Positions 33,630-46,700 of a stretch of DNA of 64,000 nt are shown in pieces. Where the stretch lies: NCBI RefSeq assembly GCF_011397635.1, contig NC_064761.1:28685643-28749642 (forward strand), written 5' to 3'. The position numbers and the translations under genes were made by a program. This DNA is from Epinephelus fuscoguttatus (taxonomy: Eukaryota > Chordata > Actinopteri > Perciformes > Serranidae). Under the pieces are notes generated by a model. That model was not told where the DNA came from. It searched no databases and saw nothing but the letters and a program-made list of their open reading frames with translations. Position 1 is the first letter of the stretch, and every line of letters starts with the position of its first letter.

Positions 33630-36460
33630 CTCAACATCAAGCTGTAAATTCGTGGAGGTTCTTTAAGCCTCATATTAACTGTAAGTTTTGTTAAACCGAA
33701 AATGTGTGTGTTGAGAACAAAATGATTTAACAATAGTCGATGGAAACCAAAATCATCAACCCACTGAGGGCTGGGTTCAAAATCACACTGAAAATCAAAG
33801 TAAATAAATGAAATCTCTGATCCAACTTGATCCAAACCGGTCAGGCTGGATGATGTTACAGGCAGAGTAATGTTGGCCACGGCGTCTCAGTGTGAACCTG
33901 CTCTTATCTGTGAAGAGAACAGGTCTCCAATGGCGGACTTGCCCATTCTGGTGTTCCCTGGTGAATGCCAATTGAGCTGCACGGTGCTGGGCTGTGAGCA
34001 CAGGTCCCACTATAGGACATGGGGTCCTCATGCCACCCTCATGGAGTCTGTTTCTGACAGTTTGGTCAGAAACATGCACACCAGTAGCCTGCTGGAGGTC
34101 ATTTTGTAGGGCTCTGTCAGTGCTCCTCCTGCTCCTCCTCACACTAAGGAGCAGATATCGGTCATGCTGCTAGGGTGATGCCATTCTACAGCCCTGACCA
34201 GCTCCCCTCATCTAACGACCTGGTCGTCCTGGTCTCTCCTCCATGCCCTTGAGACTGTGCTGTGAGATACAACAAACCTTCTTGTGACCGCACATATGGA
34301 TGTTCCATCCTAGAAATGGACTACCTGTGCAACCCGATTGTGCTGCAGGTACCACCTCATACTACAGCAGTGCCAAGGACACTAGCAGAAGACAAAACTA
34401 AAGAAGAATCAGTCAGGAAGGATAAGGAGAGAGCAACTGTATGTGGCCACATGTAAAACTATTCCCTCCAAGGCAAGGCAAGGCAAGGCAAGTTTATTTG
34501 TAGAGCACAATTCATACACAAAGCAATTCAAAGTGCTTTACAGAACAAGAAAATGCATTAAAATCACAATACAAAATAAAAACATAAATAATCATTATAA
34601 AATGAACTTTAAAAGAGAAGAGTGCAGATAAGATCCTTTCAGTCATATGCACAGTGAAATAGAGCTGTTTTGAGCCTAGATTTGAACATTGTCAGAGTAG
34701 AGGCCTGTCTCACATCTTCAGAAAGACTGTTCCAGATTTTAGCTGCATAAAACTGGAATCCTGATTCCCCATGTTTAGTCCTGACTCTGGGCATCAGCAG
34801 GAGGCCGGTCCCTGAGGTCCTCAGAGTCCGAGATGGTTCATATGGCACTAACATGTCAAAGATGTACTTTGGTGCTAGGCCGTGGATAGACTTGTACACA
34901 AGCAGAGCTGCTTTAAAGTCTATTCTCTGAGCCACAGGAAGCCAGTGTAGAGACCTGAGCACAGGACTAATGTGCTCGTACTTCCTGGTTCTGGTCAGGA
35001 CCCGAGCAGCAGCATTCTGGATGTACTGCAGCTGTCTTACGGCCCGTTTGGAGAGGCCAGTGAGCAGGCCGTTACAGTAGTCTAACCTACTAGAGACAAA
35101 TGCATGGATAAGTCTCTCCAAGTCAGGTTTAGACACTATACCTTTAATTTTGGCAATGTTTTTTAGATGGTAAAAAGCTGCTGATGTTATTGATTTGATG
35201 TGGCTGTTAAAGTTCAAGTCTGAGTCCATTATTACCCCGAGATTTCTAACCTGATTTGTAGGTTTTAGAGAGAGAGAATGGACGTGACAGCTGACACTTT
35301 CTCTTTGTTTCTGTGGACCAAATACGATGACTTCGGTCTTGTCTGAATTTAGCTGGAGAAAGTCGTTTTGCATCCACACACTGACCTGTGGGATGCAGTG
35401 ACAGAGTGAATCCACTGGTCCATATTCACCTGCTGTCAGTGAGACATAGATCTGAGTGTCGTCTGCATAATTGTGGTAGGACACATTATTACTTTGTATT
35501 AACTGGCCTAAAGGCAGCATGTAGAGACTGAACAGAAGGGGTCCCAGGATTGACCCTTGGGGCACCCCACAGGTCAAGGCCATGTGGTCTGAGACACAGT
35601 TACCAATTTCAACAAAGTACTTCCTGTCTTCTAGATAGGACTTCAACCAATTTAGGGCAGTGCCAGAGATGCCCACCCAGTCCTCTAGTCTCTGTGAAAG
35701 GATCTCATGATCGACAGTGTCAAAAGCAGCACTCAGATCTAGCAGGACTAAAACTGAGACTTTGCCTGCGTCAGTGTTCAGGCGGATGTCATTTGTCACC
35801 TTAATAAGAGAGGTCTCAGTGTTGTGATGGGGTCTAAAACCTGACTGGAAAACATCAAAGGAGTTGTTCTTTAGGAGAAAGTCAGTAAGCTGTTGGTAAA
35901 CAACTTTCTCAAGGACTTTGCCTAAAAACGGCAGATTTGAAATGGGCCGGTAGTTGTTCAGTACTGTGGCATCAAGACTGCTATTCTTTAGGAGAGGCTT
36001 TATGACCGCAGTTTTCAAGGCCTTTGGGAATGTTCCAGATTGTAGTGACATGTTAACTATGTGAGCGAGTGGTGGTAACAAACTGCTCAACACAGACTTT
36101 AGAAATCTAGTGGGTAACACATCGAGGCAGCATGTAGACGAACTCAGACTGGTGATGATCTCTTGGACAGTTTTGTCAGTTACAGGTGCAAAATGAGTCA
36201 GCTCTAAGTGTGTAGGTGGCTGCAGGGTTGTTATTGGTGTTATGGAATTGATGGCATTTTTAATGGTCTGAACCTTGTCGCAAAAGAATACTGCAATCCC
36301 ATTGCACGTTGTCACTTTCATTTGCACCAAAGCAGCTCAAACTGATCACAATCACTTGTGCTTCCTAAATGGACACATTGACGTCCCTGAAGTTTGACTG
36401 ACTTGGTGTCAAAATGTGACCATTAAGTGTTCCCTTATTTCTTTGAGCAGTGTATAACAC
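33630..36460 (-). mobile_element. Tc1-like DNA transposon, internally deleted, split by an L2 LINE
   Basis: The 5' terminus is recognisable at 36460-36310 on the minus strand: ACTGCTCAAAGAAATAAGGG, the usual end of this fish Tc1 group. The leader and transposase resume at about 34465. The frame at 34142-33795 contains [17 protein letters not shown] and the catalytic-aspartate region [10 protein letters not shown] stretch after SRFTL is missing, and after NIIQPDRFG the sequence jumps straight to what resembles the 3' untranslated part, so the second half of the DDE domain is gone. The 3' inverted repeat is not visible and the element fades out near 33630. It is dead. Confidence 0.8.
34470..36295 (-). 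mobile_element. L2-type LINE, 5'-truncated, long open reverse transcriptase frame
   Basis: A 563-codon frame (36330-34639) covers most of a reverse transcriptase: LKTAVIKPLLK, NNYRPISNLPFLGKVLEKVV, DLSAAFDTVDHEIL (residues 198-211), GVPQGSILGPLLF (255-267) and the catalytic YADD (288-291; bases 35469-35458). The C-terminal YCNGLLTGLSKRAVRQLQYI and LHWLPVAQRIDFKAALLVYK segments follow. The endonuclease domain is absent. The 3' end carries a TTTATTTGTAGAGCAC-type tail and a short AGGCA tandem run (34470-34490). The first dozen residues (MVQMKVTTCNGI) probably come from the Tc1 host. The unbroken frame suggests a fairly recent insertion, but without the 5' part it cannot move by itself. Confidence 0.9.
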
Positions 36461-37100
36461 TAATAGAACTGTATTGTGCCGTACTCTAATTGCTAGTTAT
36501 ATTGTTACAGGTGGTCTGTGGACACAAGCAGCAGAGCTCCCGGAGTAGAAGAGTGACAGCCCTAAGTTTGGTTGACTTGTTGGTTATTAAAAATGCCATG
36601 CCATACTTTGAACAGTTAAAACAAAATCACAGAGCACACTGGAGCTCCAAGTGACAACTGAAAGCCTTGGCTAACCTTTTCAGTTGTTGAATTTCCAAAA
36701 TGCAGTATAATTTTAAAGTTTTACTGGGGCAAAGGTATGGAAGCTTTCTGATTCACTACTCTAAATGTTAAATCACAGTGTCGCTACATTATTTTTCTGG
36801 CCTGACATTATTTAAAAGTACCAGATTCAAACTCTATTCAACCATAATTCCACCTAGCTGGTATATACACATAGAGGGAGAGACAGAATACAAGGACTTT
36901 ACAACTGGTTCCACCACAACTCTACTGCTCCACTGACTGGAGCATGGCTTTATAATGAACCAAAGCCCTTCAAAAAAGGACAAGAAAACTAAATATAACA
37001 CAAAATAACTAAATAAAAACACACACACACACAAAAAAACACTTTCAGTTGCAGGAAACAGCTGAAGCATCATACATTAAATTTAGTTTTTATAACATAT

Positions 37101-37784
37101 TTTAATCAATAGATTGTGAACACATACACGCTCTTGGGGCACTTACTACCATTATTCAACAATCACACAAATGAAATACTATATACAAAAGAACGAAAAA
37201 ACTGAAAATTAAAAGGAGAAGTCAAACAACCACAGTTAATCAGAATGTGGCATTTAGGTTAAAAACCTGTTCTTCACTGAAAATCTGTGTTTTAAAAAGA
37301 ATGTCAAACAGGGGCCTCGAGCTATGAAGAAATCAATTTTACCAAAGACTCATTTAATGAGAACCCAAAACTTCCACAATGCTTCAGACAAACTGAGATA
37401 CAGAGAGAAGACTGGTGAGGTTCGGTCCATTGACTCAGGTGTCTATAAAATATCTGTATTTGCAACACAGAGCTCTGACGTGACTCTCCACTACAGCTAC
37501 CAACCTGCATGTCAAACACATTGTTGGCAAGCAGACAGTACTGTTATACAAATAAGGTGGGCTGGACTGAATGATAACTACAAGGCAGGAGATCACTACA
37601 TCACACACACAAAGAAACAACGAGGAGAAGCGACCAGAAAAATAAAGGTCTCCATCAAAAATGGATTGGAATTGTGTCAAAAAAGAATTCCTGACTTTAA
37701 AAAAATGTACAAAACAAGACGGCCAAATCCTTCAAGACATGACCTCCTGAAACAGTCCCAACACTGTCTTCACACAGGCAGACA
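37101..37784 (-). other. safb: safb 3' untranslated region with candidate ATTAAA poly(A) signal
   Basis: The safb stop codon is at 37787-37785. Downstream on the minus strand the first plausible signal I see is ATTAAA (TTTAAT on the plus strand at 37101-37106), giving a 3' UTR near 680 nt. The placement is inferred. Confidence 0.45.
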
Positions 37785-40700
37785 TCAGTAGCGCCGGCCG
37801 AAAGCTCCACCCTGCAGCCCGCTGCCCTGCATCAGCTGGTTCTGTCTGTTGAGAGCTCCAGACAGGGACTGAGACGTTCCCGTGTTCATGTAGCTTCCAC
37901 GGCTGGAGACAGAAACACACAATGATCAATAGTGTTGTAACAAACGGTGCTGGCTGCTCTTGTGATAACAGCAAAAATGAAGCATAAATCCAGCTGATAT
38001 TCACCTCGCCATTCCTCCACGTGCCATGTGGCTCTGGCCTGGGATGGCACCGTCTCTACCTGGAACAAAAAAGCTGAGCATCAGACACATAGACCAGAGT
38101 ACCTATACCTCTATATAGCCATTGCGTAGGATACCAACACAGACTGTTCGAAAGAAGTGGACTTGGCCTCCTGTCTGAAAAGTGAAGCCAATGCACAAAT
38201 GCCTTATACCTGCATTCTCTCAAACGGCCAGCAGAGAGCATCACCACTGGTTGCCAAAAGAAGAGTGATACTACTGACTTCAATGAGACACTGACCCGAC
38301 TTCTCACTTGATAGTACCTCAGTAAAATATTTCCCTGATTTTATGATCTCAAGCTACTGATCAATCAGCAGACTGCAGTGTTCACCGCTGCACCTTTTAG
38401 TACCAGATCAACAGAGGGGGGACCAAAAATGGGGACAGTACGAAGTAGTTCATTGGTACCATCCACAACTTTTCACAGTGGAAACAGAAAAAAAAAGCAG
38501 ACTGAACTGGACTGAACCATACTGTACTGCTCGGTGGAAATGGGACTACAGTCTATGTGTACTAGCTACAGTTTCAGGACATGTTGCGCCATTTGCCTTT
38601 CAGCCTGCCATCATTTTTTTGTGCCACCTGCCACTCTAATCCTCAAAAGGCAAAACTACTTTACTTCAAAATGAACATCATTGTTATCAGGAAAGCAGCC
38701 AATGTTACTAGCAGTACCATCATTACACACACAATAAAGGACAAGTACACGTACTTTGCCATGCTCTGTCTCCATCTAATTTCCGGCCAGAGTCCCAGTC
38801 TCGACCTCCTTCCCTAAAAGACAAACAAAAATCATTTTTACATTTAATGTCAGCACTGGATGCTCTCAAGTTTTTTCAATGGTTTGCACTGAAGCCAGTC
38901 CCAACTCAAACTGGTGCTCACCTGGGGTTGATGCGTTTATCATAACCTCCACTCCAGGAGTCCCGGCCATCTCTGCTATGTCTGTCCGACCTATCTGAGA
39001 AGTGCTGAAAGAAGAAACACAAGACAGTTAGAACTCTGTGTTCCTGCACACATTAACTTTTATTAATTGTAACAGTATGAATGTGGAAAGCAACTGAGTG
39101 TTTATCATTTCCATGTGTACTCAGCCACACCAATGACAATTCCTACCTGCTTAATTCTTCCCCTAAAATGTATGCTTCAACTGTAAAACAGAGTAAAAGT
39201 GAGAGGGTCATTGTTTCTTACCTGACCATCTCTGTCTGCACCAAGGCTGCGAGTGTTGTCCCGCCTGTCCATAATCATGTCGTCTTGGTAACGGCCTCGA
39301 TCCCTGTGGTCGAAGTCCTGATAACGCTCCTGTCGACCAAAGTCTGAGCGGCTGTAACGGTCATCCAGAGCCACGCGCTTCTCAGGCCAGTCATCTTTCC
39401 TAAAAGAGAAACGGACAAAATGTCAGGAATGAGTTTTCCTTTTTCTGTTCTCCTTTTTTGCTTTGTCGTGATCATTCTCAGATGCTAGTGACGATGTAAA
39501 GAATTTCTGCTACGCAATAAAACCATTTATCAACCACACTGTTTGTTATTGTTTACCTGCCATCCAAGTCATAAGGCCTCTTAACAGGGCGTCTGTCCTG
39601 CTCATAGCGCAGCTGCTCCTGCTGCCGTCGCAGCTCCTCGCGCTCTCTGAGGATCCTTTCCTGCTCACGCCGCCTCTCGTACTCTATACGTAGCCTTTCC
39701 CGCTCCAAGAACTGACGCTCCATACGGTCTGCGTCAAGGCGCTGCTTCTCAGCCTGAGGGTCAAAATTCAGGGGTTCAGTCAGTGAGACTACCAACATGA
39801 AGCTTGAAAGAAACTTCAAAGACATATTGGAGCAAAACTATTCATGAGCCCATATTTTTATTACTATACTCAACAGGCTGAGATTTGCAAGAAAGAAAAT
39901 GTAAAGCAGGAAACGTAAATGAAGCGAGATAAAGAAACCTGTTTGAAGTAAGTAATCTGACAGTACCTCGAGCCAGTTCCTCTTCCTAATCAAGTGTTTC
40001 CTCTCCTCTCTCTCCCGGAACAGACGGATTCGCTCGCGCTCACGGTCCGGGCGGTTGTCACGGTCGCCGCGGTCACGGTCACTGAAAGAAGATGGCAAAG
40101 ATCAATTTATCAGCATTACACGTACTGCGGTGGAAGAGTGAATAATAACCAGTTAAAATCATATCATATAAACTGCTACAAGATCCTTCGACAAGGAAGT
40201 ATGGAGCACTGTTTTATTTTACAGAAGCAGACAGCAGTAGTGTTGTAAAAAACATATTTCCCATGGACCTTCACAAGTTAATTAAAGTAAAAAAAGTGTC
40301 TTTATTAAAACTTAATTATGTTTTATTTTGCCCTATGGCGGGGTCAGTTTGTTGTTTCTAGCCCCTCTCAAATGATCCTTACGTGCATCTGCGTCTCTCC
40401 ACCTCTCTGATCTCCCTCTCTCGTTGTCTCTGTCTCTCCCTTTCTCTCTGCTCCTTGATCTGGTCAAACGACAGGATGTCTTTCTTCTCCTTACTGGGGG
40501 ATTTGCGGTCCCGACTCTTTGTGCTCTGGAGAAAAAAGAGAAGGGCAAAAACAGTTACAACAGAGTATCTGGAGGTCGAAATAAAATCTGGCCTGCAGAT
40601 TTGAATAAGTACCATCCATGTGGGTATAAAATGTATGCAACCCTCATGTTAGCGTTGCATCTTACACAGAAGACGCTGTTGTTTACTTACTCGTTCCTTG

Positions 40701-43700
40701 CTTTTGGTTTTGACGCTGATGACAGGCTCTCCTTTGGACTTATCCATAACTACAGTTCTCTCATTTCGTCCTGTCAAACAGACACAATTAATGTTGTCAA
40801 GACTATAATGAAGCGACTGTTTTTTCAGTGTTTACCAGACACATACAAGCTGGAAATTAACCAACATTTCTCACCTTTGCCATCTTTTCCTTCTCCCTCA
40901 GACTTCTCATCCTTTCCATCAGATCTACAGAAAACATGATCAGTATGAGCTCTATCGATGCACATTTTAAATTTCATTTAAGGTTTACTTTTCTCCCATA
41001 GAGTCCCTGGGCTATATAACTGAAGAAGCTTTATCTGCTGTGGCTATAGGTCACTACTGGGGCATGCCATGCTAAAAATGTATGCCCCCATGATATTCAA
41101 AAGCACACAGGACCAAAATATCAAACCAGCTGTGGAATTTTCAGTAAGAGATTAACTCAAACATGCAGCAGCTTGTAAGCGCTCTTACTTAGAGTCAGAG
41201 GAGTGTCTCCTGTCACTGCCAGACTTCTTGGTGTCAGTCTTGTCTGCTGGCTTCTTCCCTGCAGGCTCATTTTTAGCCTACAATGTTTAAACACGAAAGG
41301 GTTTATCCACAAAAGCTGAATGAACAGATAACATTTCACACTAGAGATGCAACACAATGTAAATGCACAATAAATCCTTTCTGTAAGGATCTGATTACTT
41401 TTGCTCTGTAAATGGAGCCATTTTTGTCCAAACAAATACTCTAATCTGTGACAAAATGATACATTATCAAAGTAACAACCGTCTCATGTTCCCATGCCTA
41501 CTATTTTCCTTTCACGTCTCTTCTTACTATAGGCTTCACAATGGACTTCAAGCATGAAATTTATGAATACCAACATGTTCTGTAATGACAACTGCCAGGT
41601 GTTTGGAGAGTAACACACTAAACATGACAACAACTGTAATGGGAATAAACCTTTAGGCTTTTTTTCCTTCACCTGGTGTTCTGCTTAAGACTGTTTAAAA
41701 TAACACATACATGTTCATAAAGATTCTAAACAGACTCGCACTTCTCTGGCTCGCCTACTGACTTTTTTCTTTCCAACATGGGTTTCAAACAGGGTTGAAA
41801 ATAAGTGCCCCCTACCAGTAAAACTCAGGTGAATCTGGCCTGTGGCAGGTGAATTTAATCAACCTACCAGCCACAATGACAGGTTAACAAAGGCAACATT
41901 TAACTATCGCCAGGCCCCTTATATTCTACTGGCTTCAGCTGTGTTGTGTTCAAACTGACCAAAGCCGATCACTGCCACTCCAGACAGTGTTGCAGTGAGT
42001 TGCATGGAGCGGATCCCAGTGGCTGCTGTCAGATGAAAGTTAGACCTATGCCTCCTTCCGCATCCTCTCAACCAATAAGCTTCTTCTGCTTCTTTGTGTT
42101 TATCTGTCTATCACAAACCAACTTTGGTGCATACCGACACCTACTGTGTTAGAGTGTGTAGTCTACTTTCATTGTGCGTTGGAGAGAGTATTAAAAATGG
42201 ATAACCATGACTGAATGAATAATAAATTAATACTTTTAAGAGAAAATGTGTATTTGCTTCTTTTTTTTTTTAAGCAGTAAAAATGTTACAAGTGCAATTA
42301 CAAAATGGTGGCTGGTAGAATTTAGAAAGATAAGGTTAATTTCCAACACTAGTTTAAAATTACGACTGCATGTTAAATGTAAATATGAATATATCTATCA
42401 GGTAAGTAATACTTTTCAAATTCTCCCATTACATTTGACAGAACTCAAACTTAAAACAGAAAATGCTGTTCTGTGAACATATTGTAAGATTCCCCCAGAT
42501 TTATCTCTGTGGGGGCACAATTATGAGATATCTAATGAATGATGAAGCAAAAACACTTTCTGGTTCTCACCCGCTCCACAGAGATCATCCTGCCATGCAG
42601 CTCAGTCCTGTGAAGGTGGCTGATACACTTGGTGGCCTCCTCTGTGGAAGACATGGTGACAAAACCATAGCAGCGAGCACCGGGGCTCTTGGCGTTGGTC
42701 ACCACCTTAGCTCCAACAACCTGCAGGAAGATGACCATGGAATGGGAGAAACAATACGATAACCTCAATTTTAGATCAGATGTGTAAACTCTAAATGATC
42801 TGTACATTCTACACCTGTGGGATGGTTTGCGTTGACTAACCTTGCCATATTTGCTGAAGAGAGTCTTCAGATCAGTTGCTCTAGTAGTGGAAGAGAGACC
42901 ACTGACCCACAGATTCCTGCTACTGCTTGCTGCAGCACTTCCAGTGGCTGTACACAAATACACAATACATTAATGAGCATATATCCACTGCATTTGAGAG
43001 GCCACAACAGGAAAAAGCACTTCACTGACCTTTTTCATCTTTTGACTCAGTCTTGCCATCTTTCTCCTCAGAGCTAGAGACAAAGAAAAAAAAAGCAATA
43101 AGCATGCAGCAGTGAGGATACCTGGTATCTCTCCTCTTACAGATGTATATACTTATGTGTCTCATGGTATAATACGTAACTGACAGTGATCAGCCCATCA
43201 TGTACCATAGTGCAGTGATTTAACGGTGAATAAATGGAGCTTTGCCCTATGGCAATCCCAATACATTACTCGTCAATGGGTAATAAAGTGGAATAGGTGA
43301 GTGTAAAGAATGACAAATGAAAACGGACAAATGCACAGAACATTTTTACCTCCAAAAGAGCATCCAAATTTTGCTAGCACAAAGGAGCCAATGCAACAGA
43401 GATAGCCATTTTGGTTTCTAGTAGACAGAAAGCAACAAACCTCTTTTTCTGATCATCGCCCTCTACAGAAGAGGACTCTTTCACTGTGGAGGCTGAATCC
43501 GCAGCAGCTTTCTCTTCTGTCTTCTCATCCTCCTCACCCTTCTTAGACCCCATTTCTGAATCAACAGTTTCACCCACAGCGCCCTGTTCGCTTACACTAA
43601 CAGCCTGCGAGCTTTCGTTTTCAGTGTCAAGTGTCTCTTCTGGGGCATTCTGTGCGTCCCCAACCTCTTTGGTGTCGGCGTCCCCGACCTCTTTGGTGTC

Positions 43701-46700
43701 GGTCTCCACAACATCCCGGTCGCCCTCCACATCTCCAGAGGCGGCCTTGTCGGACTTGGCACCGGTGTCGGACACATTGTCTTCCCCTCCGGCGGTGGCA
43801 GCTTGCTCTTCTTCAGGGCTCGTCTCATGGCTCTGGTGCTGATCTTCGTTAAGTGGCTCAGATAAACAAGACCCGGCTACTTTGTCATTTTCTACGGATT
43901 TAACAGGAATAGAATGGCACAGAGTTTAATCACTTCTGAAACACAGCAATGGTTAACGAGGAACTGGCAAGGCCTGGATTAGGAACGTCATGACCACTGG
44001 CCTGTGCTCTTAGAACTATGTATTAAAACGATGAAGTAGACCCTAGCGAGAGACTGGAAGAGAACCCAAAGGCTGGAGGACACCCAAGCAACTAGTGCGG
44101 CTAACACTGTGGCTCATTTTGCAAGTTGAACCACATCACTGTGTTCACCTGATCCAAAGCAGACAAAAGAGTTCAGTGCTGAAGAGAGCCACAAGATCAG
44201 CAGTGCAGCAGCAGATTCTCGCTGCAGTCCACCTTCTTTCAGTCTTTGACTTTCCCAGTGTCCATTCGTGATGACCAGAACTTCAGCTCGAGTCCAGTAG
44301 TTTCATATCCATCTGATTTCTGAGTCAGTGTCCTTAAAAAGTCGTAATAATCGATGAGTCTTGATGGATCTTCCTTGTCTTGTTCTTCATGTGGCAACCT
44401 AGAAACACTGCATTCACCTGCAACAGCCCACACCTCCCTGACCATGACATTTAATTGCTGTCAATGTGCATCAAATTGTTAACCACTATCATGCTACAAC
44501 TGAAAGGACGTAACTGGAAGTGTAATCAATATTTACCCAGGAACTTATTAAGCATGGTTAACCAAATGTCAACACAAAGCCAGCAATTCTCTTTGGGCTT
44601 CCAGTCTCTCTTCCTGGTAAACTAAACTAAGTGTTTGCATTCCACGCTCAACACTGTTAAAAGATGCCTCCACCTTTTTATAAACCATTTTCTACAGTAC
44701 CTGTTTCTTCCTTCACGTCATCTGCATCTGGATCCTGAGCCTAAAAGAAAAGAATTTTGTCTTAATGATTGTGACATTTAGTTTTACCCTAACCTTTTAC
44801 TAGAAGCTTTACATACATCATAAATAACTGTGATTGATTGAACATACCATATTGATTGATGAGCTTGTCATGTATTCATCCTTATCCAACATCTCAGACT
44901 CATTATTCTGTTAAAATAAACAAATTAAAAAAATGCCCAGTCAGACAAGATAAAAGATCAAAACGAGCAGACATGTTTCTAGTCCAGTTTCTCACCTCTG
45001 GACCTCTTGCTTCATCTTCTGTCTCGAAGGTCCTGTTCTCATGTTCTTCATTCAACACTGCATCTTCATCAGAGGGAAAATTCACATTTTCATCCTCCTC
45101 ATCGTCCTCTGCTGGTATTCCATTATCATTCTCTGTCTCATCCAGAACATTCATGTCCAGGATGTCCATTTCCTGCATGTTCTCATGATCACCCTGAAGC
45201 TCCTCCTTAGAAAGGAAGGAGGAAATGTAATAAGACACAAAAGAAATTCAAAAGCAAAATCCAGAACCTGGCAGTCGCAAAGGAGGGCATTCAATTTTGC
45301 ATTTCATATTTGTGTAAACGTCAAATTCTAGTTAAGCAAACTCACATGGCCATCACGGGAATCCTCCTCCATAGTGCCGTCCTCTGGTTCATCATTGTCT
45401 TGCTTTGTATCTACAGAAAACATGCTTTAGTTTAGAAAAAGTATTCATTTAGGTGTCTAACAGGTGACGATCTCCTGATATTTTATGCCTGTGCATGTTG
45501 AGAGTCATGTTTTCTGAAATGACAGAAAAAATTCCAGTGTTTGAGAGACTGTCACCTGACCTTTGGGCAGCTATATTCATGTCAATTACCATTAAAATTC
45601 CAGCTTAATGCTGAGTGGTGTGTGGTACAATCAATTGTCATTTGAACGTCTGTTCTGTCCTTCTGTAGTGTGTCATTATTTGGAAACCTGAATCTGGTCA
45701 ATAAGAATAGGCTTGCCTAAGTGGCCAGCAAAGCTCCCTGACTGATACTATAGACACGTCCTGCAGAAGGTCCAGACAGTAGTGAACCATCTCTGCAGGG
45801 GGAGTTTGAGCTCCTACTTTCAGGCTATAGATACAGAGTTCCTGCTTCTTGGACAACAGACACAAAGTCTCTTTTGCTTTCACAGCTATTAGCAGCCTAA
45901 ATTTGTGTGTGATCTTAGCACCTATTCACTTTCTTTATTCATCCACCAATCAGCTGTTTTTTTGCATTTCTTCTTGCATTTCTACTATTTGTCCTTGTTT
46001 TTTGTCCAGATTGTTGCATTATGTGCTGAGGTGAGACCAAATGAGTGAGTGAGTCCCAAGTCTTTGTACTCAACTCCTGAGTCACGACTAACAAGTTTCA
46101 AATCAATTTGATTGACTTGTGGCACTTTTTAATCTTTGGGCTTGGGGGAAGTTATCAAGTATATTCAGGTCAAAAGGTTCAAGTCCATGTGAGGTCATGA
46201 GTCATTATTGTTAGAGTCCAAGTCATATGGCAAGTCTTTTTTTTTTATTGTGTCAAACTGCGTCTTAAGTCATCAGATTTGTGACTCGTGTGACTCCAGT
46301 CTGACTTGAGTTCAAGTCATGTGACACCTCTGATTAAGTTACTGTGTAGATTTCCATGATTAATGGATTAATGGCTGCAACCTACTTTCTCAGGTGAGAT
46401 AATACAGTTTAACATTAATTTTACTAGATAGTAGATACAGCTTCATTTAGACAATATTTTCACAATCTGTTTTGGAGAGAATTCAACTTCACTGTGATAA
46501 TGGAGGCTGGGTGAACATCTGTCAGTAACACAATACTGTTAAACACCACCGCCACTCATGTAGCCAGAGGACTTTCAGTATAGTTTCGTTTTAACAGAAA
46601 CCAATAAAGCACAAGTGTGTCAGACTGTACAAACATTTGCAGTATCGGTTAAATAGCGTCCACTTGAGTTAATGTGCAAACTTTACCTTTAGAGGATCGT

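Larger units (their letters stand above)
18437..37100. other. Gene desert between lpl and safb
   Basis: In 18.7 kb I see no gene with exon structure or a recognisable protein apart from transposon remnants. Bases 18440-20020, 23100-24390, 25030-26230, 26890-28480 and 29970-32440 show only AT-rich or low-complexity sequence with nothing I can name. The tract 31590-31720 (ending CACTTAAGCCTGGCTGTG-like) resembles a dispersed repeat. Specific repeats are listed separately. Confidence 0.6.

Noticed and set aside
40383-40939. Plus-strand frames opposite safb exons 12-14
   Set aside because: Shadow of the Arg/Glu-rich coding strand; Ser/Leu-rich translation is the antisense of the charged repeat.
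43486-43842. 118-codon plus-strand Ser/Pro-rich frame
   Set aside because: Antisense of safb exon 7, whose spliced frame is continuous with the rest of the gene.
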